40,208 nucleotides of DNA from positions 1 to 40,208 of the forward strand of contig JAUCBJ010005339.1 of assembly GCA_032718475.1 (NCBI GenBank), given 5' to 3'. The stretch comes from Nemertoderma westbladi. Taxonomy: Eukaryota > Xenacoelomorpha > Nemertodermatida > Nemertodermatidae. This document shows, in pieces, positions 33,080-40,208 of this stretch (position 1 is the first letter of the stretch; the number at the start of each line of letters is the position of its first letter). The notes under the pieces are model-generated. The model saw nothing but the letters and a program-made list of their open reading frames with translations. It searched no databases and had not been told where the DNA came from. The position numbers and the translations under genes were made by a program.

Positions 33080-34436
33080 TATATAAATTAAAATTTTCGC
33101 TTAATACTTCAGCGAAAATACGGGCTTTTATCAAATCATCTACCACTATATCCCCCTTATGTTTCAGAGGGGCAATTCTCGACTTTCCTTTACGCTTGGA
33201 ATTAACGTAATTGAAAAGGGTACTCTTATTATCGGAAGATAAAATTTTATTCTCCTTTATGCAAGCCGCACGGAAGATTTCCTTAGAAACTTCTTTAGCA
33301 CATTGATCATATGCTATTTTGCCCCCGGTTGTGTGCCGGCGACGCCACAGCTGTTTCTTTTTGCGCTGTAAAACACGAATATGTTCGGGGTGGGGTTTGA
33401 TGATTGATTTAAATTGTTTAAAAGGCACAAACTGATCAATACCCGTTTTTAGTTTACAAGAAAAAGCATTCCAAAAATCATCTACTGTATTACACGTTAG
33501 ATATAAATTAGACCAATCGCAACTGTCGATGTAGTTAGTAAAATCTGCGTAATCAGCATGTTTAAAATCGTAAAATCCGTGGCATTCCCGGTTCTCGGTG
33601 GAAACTGGATTAGGTCCTAAAAGATTAAAAGTAACTGTACTATGGTCGCTAGTTGCGAATGGTACCGTAACTGCAATGTTAGAAATATAGAATTGATCTG
33701 TGGTAAACACTAAATCTAACACGTTATTGCCACGTGTAGGGCTGAACTGGAGCTGAGATAAACCAGCTTCCAAAACAAACGTTGAAAACACCTTATATAT
33801 ATCTGTGTCGGGAAATTCAGATTCTTCCCATTTAACTAAAGGTAAATTAAAATCGCCAATAATAGTACACGGCGTTTCAATGTCGCATAATTTCGCTAAC
33901 AAATTGCACAATATAGAATCAGAAGGTAAGTTAGGTCGGGGACGATAGACACTGATTATACGAGACGGGTTTTTACCTAAAAGATCAACAGCCACTACAT
34001 CGGCCTCTGTAGCCAGACATTCAGTATCGAAACTTTCCACTTTGCGACATTTAATGCTGTTTCGAATTAGCAGCGCTGCACTGCCACCAATTTTACCAAT
34101 TCTGTCATTTCTAAAAACATCATATTTATTTGCACCGTTTATCATTTGGTCCATCACAGAATCACGTAGCCATGATTCTGTCACTCCTACTATATCATAA
34201 TTTGGTGGACATAGCAGCGATTCTAGATCGCTCAGTTTGTTACAAACTGAACGCGCATTTATCAAGCAGCAGTTAAGTAGCGCCTTAGGGGCAGATTGAT
34301 TATTTCGCTTGTGGTAGCGATTACCAGATTTGGGTTGTTCATTTCGCCGTGAGTCGGATTTGGTTGCGTTCGACTGTTTGCGCTGATAAATCTGGCGCGT
34401 TTCTCCCCTTACTCGTTTTCCCGCTCCTGTTTCCAA
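32982..34436 (-). pseudogene. CR1/jockey-like LINE APE-type endonuclease region
   Basis: A 484-residue frame. The endonuclease motifs appear in order: LINARS with N60, VGVTESW with E87, IIGDFNLP with D195 and N197, LDLVFTT with D241, and TSDHS with D264 and H265. These are the metal-binding and catalytic residues of AP-endonuclease-like LINE nucleases, which nick the target. Residues 300-440 are the basic linker, rich in KKKQLWRRR, and lead toward the reverse transcriptase. The frame begins at a TTG, not ATG, directly after an in-frame TGA (34443-34445), so the true start is missing. The frameshift near 33000 ends this frame early. All catalytic residues are present, unusually good preservation for this window. 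Confidence 0.88.
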
Positions 34437-34948
34437 GAGCGATCACGTCTCCAGTAACCATCGTCCTGCTTTACGAACTACAGTACACAGTACTACAGTA
34501 CAGTACAGTATTATTACTGCAGTGTCCAAATTCGTCATAAGATGAGTTTCAGCAAACCCAATAATAGAGAGAGATTTGCAGATGCTTCTTGTAAAGGTCA
34601 CACACGGCAACGACAGCAACGCACCACTTGCTAAACATCAAAGACAGTCAAAACACGAAAAGAGCAACAATTCCCATAAATTATAATTACTACTGTAGTT
34701 ATCTAGGTCTACAAGTAACAATTGCTTGTTCTGACTTAATATTAAATGAAATTGAACCCGATCGACATTGAAACCGAAATTGATCTCTACAATATTTTTT
34801 AATGTTCGGAAAAACTGGAGAGGGAGGGGGGTTGGGGGGGGGGGGGGAATGCAAGGGTATGTTTGTTTTAGTGGGGTCTACGTTTCCCCAAACGTGAAAG
34901 ATACACAAGTAGCTCACAAAATTTATCAGCGCAATACGCTCGAATATA
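34437..34948. other. Sequence upstream of the LINE, no gene recognised
   Basis: It holds a dense run of ACAGTAC repeats (34479-34512) and a 14-G run (34834-34847). On the minus strand, one frame next to the LINE reads DDGYWRRDRSWKQ, which might be a remnant of an ORF1/5' region; I cannot identify it. Confidence 0.45.
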
Positions 34949-35125
34949 CATGATAAACAGATTATCGCCTGTCCCAGAAGGTGATATACGGTTATACAAC
35001 CTTCAGCAAATAAATCATGTATAACTACTTCGGCCTGCGGCCTCAGTAGTTATACGATTTATTTGCTTTAGGTTTTTTAACCGTATATCACCTTCTGGGA
35101 CAGGCTATAATCTCTGTATAATGTT
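34949..35125. repeat. Palindromic hairpin element, copy 2 (about 177 bp)
   Basis: The arms run from GATAAACAGATTATCGCCTG to the mirror-image CAGGCTATAATCTCTGT. The stem contains CCCAGAAGGTGATATACGGTT and its complement, and AGCAAATAAATC with GATTTATTTGCT. The centre is CTTCGGCCTGCGGCCTC. Compared with copy 1 the stem sequence has changed on both arms together. No coding capacity. Confidence 0.85.
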
Positions 35126-35617
35126 CATGAGTCACAGTGCCATCATGCCGGCAATACAATTAACATTATCAATTGACCGTTACTACACTAGATGAGATTA
35201 CATGGCGTACTTCCGATAACCAGAAGCAATCCTTATCAGTCATCCATCATAGACCAGCATAGGAATAGACCATAATCTAACCGATTAAATAGTTCAACTA
35301 ATTAATGGTAAACTGATTGACGCCGTACCCAGTACCAGTACCGGTAGGCTACTCAATCTCTGCTTCCATCTGATTGTCTGACAGCCTGGCAGTCTGTGTA
35401 TGACTTATTACCCCTACCGGTACCCTGCTACTTCTACTGAACATCCTGACATCTACTTACTGCAGTACAGCATTTGCGTTACCGATCGGGACCGCAGTCA
35501 GACTGTAATTGACCTAGCTCACCGATTAATTACAAAATATTAGCTCACTACCTGACTACACTCACACTACAGAACTTAATATCATACTGTCATAGGCCTA
35601 TAATAAATTACAGAAAC
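35126..35617. other. Region upstream of the cold-shock gene
   Basis: No gene was seen. TACCGGTACC-type palindromes lie at 35331-35347 and 35415-35424. ATTACAG just before the ATG (35608-35614) could be a 3' splice site, which would put a 5' untranslated exon further upstream; no TATA box at a sensible distance was found. Confidence 0.4.
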
Positions 35618-35887
35618 ATGGCAGTTGAAACAGGGGAATGCAAGTGGTTCAACAGCGAGAAGGGCTTTGGATTTATCACACCGGACCAAGGCGGGGACGA
35701 TCTGTTCGTTCACCAGTCTCAGATACACTCACAGGGTTATCGTTCCTTGGGAGAGGGCGAGAAGGTTGAGTTCGTTCGAATTCACGATGACCGTAACGGT
35801 AAAATGAAAGCGACCAATGTCACCGGTCCGAATGGTGGCTATGTCCAAGGAGATTCAGGTCGTGGTGGTGGCGGCGGTAGATGGTAG
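35618..35887 (+). CDS. Small cold-shock-domain protein with glycine-rich tail
   Basis: An 89-residue intronless frame. The cold-shock fold is complete: [14 protein letters not shown] (RNP1, KGFGFI at 15-20), then [10 protein letters not shown] (RNP2, LFVHQS at 29-34), a [12 protein letters not shown] loop-strand and KATNVTGP. The tail is RGGGGGRW. Such domains bind single-stranded RNA or DNA and act as RNA chaperones or translation regulators, usually in cytoplasm and nucleus; the exact target cannot be told here. The start has a good context (AAACATGGC). It is much shorter than Y-box proteins (over 300 residues) and lacks the zinc knuckles of Lin28, so it is a stand-alone type. AATAAA at 36201-36206 could end the transcript. 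The clean frame, with no stops and conserved motifs, argues for a real gene, although an intronless retrocopy that is still intact cannot be excluded. Confidence 0.85.
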   Translation: MAVETGECKWFNSEKGFGFITPDQGGDDLFVHQSQIHSQGYRSLGEGEKVEFVRIHDDRNGKMKATNVTGPNGGYVQGDSGRGGGGGRW

Positions 35888-37210
35888 TTGATTGAGGGCA
35901 GGAGGGATATGATTATGTATTGTGGTGTGAAAAACAGTCTCTTATCATAATCTATCACACTTGTTAACCTTTTTCAGTATAAATGGCTCTGGCGGTTGAG
36001 TATCTACATTTTGTAGATAGATATGTACCTTAAGGTCTGGGGGCAGGCCCTACATTACGGTACCGGTACCGCAGTACCGGTACCATTTAGCAATGATAAT
36101 ACAGTAACTGGTTCGCAATATTTAGAAATATGTGCAGTACAGCAGTAACTAAGAGCGCAGATTTTCCCATACCGGTACCACCTCTTACATGTAAAAGTGC
36201 AATAAATTAATGTCGCAAATATTGAAAAAAATGTTTTTATATACAGTTGTTCCTTTTTATTTCTAATAATTCTATTTCTATATATCTTACAGTTACTTAA
36301 ATTCCGGAAAGATTTAGCAACCGATATGTATTAAATGATTATTTTTTTAAGTGATATATTCTTTTGTATATAAATAATATAACATTATGAATATAATTAT
36401 ATACTGGTATTTGTAGTTATCGTCAGTTTGTTATTGTTCGGTATTTTTATACTGTGCAAAATTTATTTCAGATTCCATAGTTTATACTAGTAATTTGTTC
36501 CGCAATGTGGTACGGAGTTGGTAAGAGTGAATGTTAATGTTATTAGTCAAACTTGAAAGTAAATGTGCAGTGCAGTCAGTTTCTCTTGATTATTTGCCCA
36601 CTTTCTGAAATATAAATATTAACTTGAGTTAGCTTTCAATGTTTTACTTATAAAAGTATTATATATACCCATCCCATACCGATATAATTTTCATAACCTA
36701 CTGTGGATCGGTTATTACCGCAGATACAGAGTTACACACATTCGAGAAATGTTATTATCACCAATATATACCCATTATAAATGTCCTTGGTGGGCAATTT
36801 TTTTGAGGTGGGGGCAATAAGTACTTTAAATTCAGGAAAATATAGGCCTACTTACTATTATGTTGTTAGCACTGGTGTGAATGGAACTAGGTAAAATTGT
36901 GTTTAAAAAAAATTGAGTCATATATTGTCAATCCGTTGACATGGAATGATAATATTGCGGCGTCTTTATACGCAACCCTAAGCCTGTGTTGTCCTTGTCA
37001 TCTGTACTAAAAGCAGAAAAGAGAATATCGTTACAGTTATTAGAATAAAGTTATTATAAGCTCATAATTTCATCTGAAGCAGAATTTAATGAGGTTTTCA
37101 AATCTTAAAACGGCTCAGCGAGATCAGGCAGACTGAATTCCCACAAACACTAAAACTGGCGTCTGAAATGTTCATTGATATACACCATGTCCTGGAATAT
37201 AGTGTCGTTA
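35888..37210. other. Downstream flank of the cold-shock gene, no other gene
   Basis: Probable 3' untranslated region to about 36220, with ACCGGTACC palindromes at 36058-36084 and 36171-36180. After that it is AT-rich without recognised content. Confidence 0.45.
36201..36206 (+). terminator. Candidate polyadenylation signal of the cold-shock gene
   Basis: AATAAA 314 bp after the stop codon, the first canonical signal downstream on the plus strand that I found. Confidence 0.4.
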
Positions 37211-39735
37211 TTCAAGTAAATGGACCCCCCCCCCCACCCAAATTTTTCTACAAATCTTAATGAGATTGCATGAAATTTGAAACAGAGATAGTTTCACCTC
37301 CCTCCTCCTTGCTGGATGAGCCAGAATTTTTATTTTTGCTTTCATTCTTTAGCTACAAGCGTTTGAAAATGGTGTCTCCGGTGATATTTCACCAGTTACA
37401 CTGCAGTTATTCATGAACCTTATCGTGATTTGTTGGTACCAATAGAGAGCTAACCATGCAAGGATTACACGTTCGTGGGGCCTTCGCGCAGCACGAGGTC
37501 CAGTTATGAGATACAAATTAAAATTAAGCGACTGTATCACAAAATCAGGTTTTGAGAAATTTACCCACACCACCAATCAATCAAAGAAAGGGGGACAGTA
37601 CGTGTTCACCCCTTTTAATCCCCCCCCCCCCCCACCCTTCTCAACCACCAATACATAACCGTGACATCTACCACCCACGGAAGGGTAGAACGAACTTATT
37701 TCCAATCGCACGTTAAATATGCAAAGCCAGGTGGTGTATATGAATATAATCAACGCCGTACTCGTCTTAATTATTATAAGCGTCGTTCAATCGTTGCGCT
37801 CGTCCAGAGTAAGTCCCCCCTATCAGAAAGATTTACTCAACAAAAAATAGTGTAAATAAATAAACAACTACAAGGATAAGAGGTCATGTGTAGGAAAGCT
37901 AATCAGACGATACCTTTACTAATATATTGAGCTGCATTGATCTATACATAGTAATGTTGGGTGATGGGGGGGGGGGGGGGGGGGGGGTGAGGGGTAGGGG
38001 GTGTCTGGGTGGGTTGTTAGTATTAGGGTGCACAATATCGACGCACGCGCAGGAATGTGTTGATGTTTAATAGCACCGCATTCCCGCGTTAGAAAGCATC
38101 CCCAATTGGAATAAATAAATAAATTAAACGCGTTTCGTTATGTTCCTCGACTTATATTATTCTCTCCACGGACGAGTTATTAGCTGCTAGACAGGTAGAC
38201 CTAGTCCCCCACAACAACGGTCATACCTTCAATCAATCAATCAATTGAGCTCATATGAGCTCGTATATTAGTTTTATTTATAAATTGAAATCTCACGAAT
38301 TAATAGGCCTATTAGCTGATTAGTGAACTATCATATGTTAGACCATATATATATATTATATATTGGACCTTATCAAAATAGCGGTTGTACTGGGGCGGTA
38401 TATGTTGTTCTCTAACCCACTGCAAGCGCATTTGAGGGGCCGGTATGTTTTAATAACTTCTGGTACAACGGGATGCAGTATTACAGCGCCAAGTAGATTT
38501 AATCTGATCAGAATATTCCGGACGCTAAGTTCATGTCATTCCCGATAAGTCGGGACTTTACAAAACTCGTGGATAAAACCGCGTGTAGCAGAGAGCAGAT
38601 AAATTGGGTTGAATTGCAAAACAGAATAATATGGAACTGTAAGTGGAACTGCGGCGATTTGGGTTTTTTTGTTATGGTGAATAGTCAGCCTGTCCGCGAT
38701 ATGTTCAGCTGCCCTTTTTAATGGGTTGCAGGTACAAATGAAATACACATTGCAGTTACTAAAATAAAAGTGGCGCATATTATTGTACATTTACAACAAC
38801 AATTATATAAATGCAATATGCCTGATCCCTATTAATGTACTTTGTACCGCCAATTCTGTAATTCAATAACGCAAAGCCGCGTTTACTGTACAGCAGCACG
38901 TAATATATTTGATACTTATTATACTAACTAAACTAACAAACCGCAAGGCCTACTTACCGAAATAAATTAACTTTCAGTTAAATACAATATACTTGTTTGC
39001 TCTGTAAAAATTTTAATTAAAAACAATCCTGCCATTTAATATACCTAATTAGCATGGTTGCGTAAGCAGTATGAATTGGAATGAAATTGTGAAATAATTT
39101 ATTTAAACTATTATGTACATTTAGATTAAATAATAATACAGTAAGTTGGCCTACAGAAATAAACATTGATATTCGGAACAGTAAAACAATTATTTATTTC
39201 ATTCATTCAACTAACCAGAGAGACTCATAGCTCCAGTGAATATTAACATCCCGACGTTACTTTAGTAATAATATTAATGTCATTGAACCCGATACACACA
39301 CACCTCCAATCAGCCAGTTCAATGGAGAGTGAGTGAATGGATGGCTACTAGCAGCAGCAGCAGTCTGCCTCTTACAAGCAAGGCTGACTGAATACCTCAA
39401 GTGTTGCTGGGAATCAAGCCAACTTGGATGTTAACCAATAAATGAGCAGTATTTAATGAGAATACATTTTTTATGCCGGTTTAATTACTTTAGATCAATT
39501 AAAGACACGATTATTAAAGCAAATCACTTGAACTAATTAAAAACTATAATAGAATGGAGTATGCGGATTACATCTGTATATTTTTTAAGTATAATTATTG
39601 AAGTCTTATACTGTAAAACAATTAATTTCCTTTAAAAGGCAGGTTGAAAATGGTGTTTTTACCGTAATCAACTTAATTAACTAATTAACTGCTATTATCT
39701 TAGCTTCTCGAAGGCCACACGGAAATTCTACTTGG
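37211..39735. other. AT-rich DNA with poly-C/poly-G tracts, no gene recognised
   Basis: Runs of C lie at 37225-37235 and 37620-37633, and of G at 37966-37987. The ~75 bp after the first run (TTTTTCTACAAATCTTAATG, then TGAAATTTGAAACA) resembles the sequence after the 20-C run at 27803. Open frames such as 37661-37855 (+) show no domain and are rejected as genes. Small repeats: (CAAT)n at about 38231-38246 and GCAGCA at 39351-39363. Confidence 0.45.
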
Positions 39736-39866
39736 AAAATTTCTAAACTTTTGCCATACAACATGTGTACCAAGTTTGGATAGATTTCATCAAAGATTGG
39801 CCGAGTTATTAACGTTTAAAATTGAACACGACAGAACGACAGAACGACAGAACGACAGAACGACAG
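39736..39866 (+). repeat. Probable retroelement 3' end with CGACAGAA tandem
   Basis: CATGTGTACCAAGTTTGGATAG, then GCCGAGTTATTAACG, is followed by four copies of ACGACAGA (39826-39865). From general knowledge, 'TGTGTACCAAGTTTGGT' segments followed by short GACAGA-type tandems are common at the 3' ends of RTE-like LINEs and their SINEs in invertebrates. The family is not identified. Confidence 0.5.
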
Positions 39867-40065
39867 GTTGATTAATGGTACCACTACGCTAAGGCTCACT
39901 CACTTCGTGGCTCGCCCCACAAAAATGTAAAAATATTTGAATTTGGTTGGGAAATAGCAGAGATATCAGCGTTCAAAAGTTGCATGGTTTTGCACCTGCG
40001 TGAGGCTGTTTTATTCTATTAAATAAAAACACTATTCTAGAACATTTTGTTTATGTATGAATTAG
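39867..40065. other. AT-rich spacer, no gene seen
   Basis: It includes TTCTAGAAC at 40035-40043. Nothing else was recognised. Confidence 0.4.
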
Positions 40066-40208
40066 CTACATAATAGTAATAGACAAAATGGATATAATAC
40101 TTCGACAATTGCACACCAACCACTAATAAATGTGAACTCCAACTTAATTCATGAGAGTGACGCAATCAAGTTCCTTGGAGTAGTAATAACAAGAAGTGGA
40201 ACTGATGC
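40066..40208 (+). pseudogene. LINE reverse transcriptase thumb fragment, cut by the window edge
   Basis: An open frame ends in HESDAIKFLGVVITRSGTD. The KFLGV.I block preceded by an 'I-N-V-N' stretch is the start of the thumb/connection region in many LINE reverse transcriptases. About 45 residues are visible. It differs from the DFCYLGSS (21480-21510) and KDLGIIIS (LINE at 31380) versions, so it is likely a third element type. The call rests on one motif. Confidence 0.45.

Larger units (their letters stand above)
30505..34436 (-). mobile_element. CR1/jockey-like LINE, near full-length coding region, interrupted by a MITE
   Basis: Read on the minus strand: an endonuclease region (34436-32982), a reverse transcriptase (about 33079-30760, split by the 32013-32719 insert), a short 3' untranslated region and a (TAA)n tail at about 30515-30527. 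Order and motifs match APE-type LINEs of the CR1/L2/jockey group. ORF1 is not evident: upstream of 34436 there is an in-frame TGA at 34443-34445 and no clear zinc-knuckle protein. The 5' end is therefore not defined. Confidence 0.88.

Noticed and set aside
34768-34953. Open frame with glycine run
   Set aside because: Glycines come from the poly-G tract at 34834-34847.
37661-37855. 64-codon plus-strand open frame
   Set aside because: Basic composition with no domain, splice partners or start context; likely chance.

Overview
This is a repeat-dominated window of eukaryotic nuclear DNA, most likely from a marine invertebrate. That placement is inference. It rests on AT-rich intergenic DNA, a THAP/P-type DNA transposon with a spliced gene, CR1/jockey-like and RTE-like non-LTR retrotransposons, a solo LTR, several MITE-like elements and an animal-style cold-shock-domain gene. 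Nothing in the window looks bacterial. The species cannot be named from the sequence alone.

Layout. Positions 1-13178 are one continuous minisatellite with a 40-bp unit, about 330 copies, open at the left edge. It carries higher-order duplications and two poly-G expansions. Because 40 is not a multiple of 3 and the C-rich strand has few stops, it shows long meaningless open frames on the minus strand. After AT-rich DNA comes a P-like element (15209-17853) with 143-bp terminal inverted repeats, a 7-8 bp target duplication and a decayed THAP transposase gene. Next are an unclassified TIR element (19020-20336), an RTE-like LINE 3' fragment (21200-21960) and a fold-back element holding a 35-bp tandem array with ATTGG boxes (22670-23775). 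A second RTE-like LINE fragment (25020-26936) is split by a 1118-bp solo LTR (25456-26573) flanked by CCCTG duplications.

From 28.9 kb on there are hairpin elements: two ~177-bp palindromes (29612-29788, 34949-35125) and a small perfect hairpin at 28982. Between the two palindromes lies a CR1/jockey-like LINE on the minus strand (about 30505-34436), whose reverse transcriptase is interrupted by a 707-bp mariner-style TA-flanked MITE (32013-32719). The one convincing host gene is a small intronless cold-shock-domain protein (35618-35887, +). The last 4 kb are AT-rich with poly-C/poly-G tracts, a probable retroelement tail with a 'cgacagaa' tandem and a reverse-transcriptase fragment running off the right edge.

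The genes do not form a pathway. The window is a record of successive insertions, two of which (solo LTR into LINE, TA-MITE into LINE) can be resolved to the base because removing the insert and one target copy restores the host LINE reading frame.
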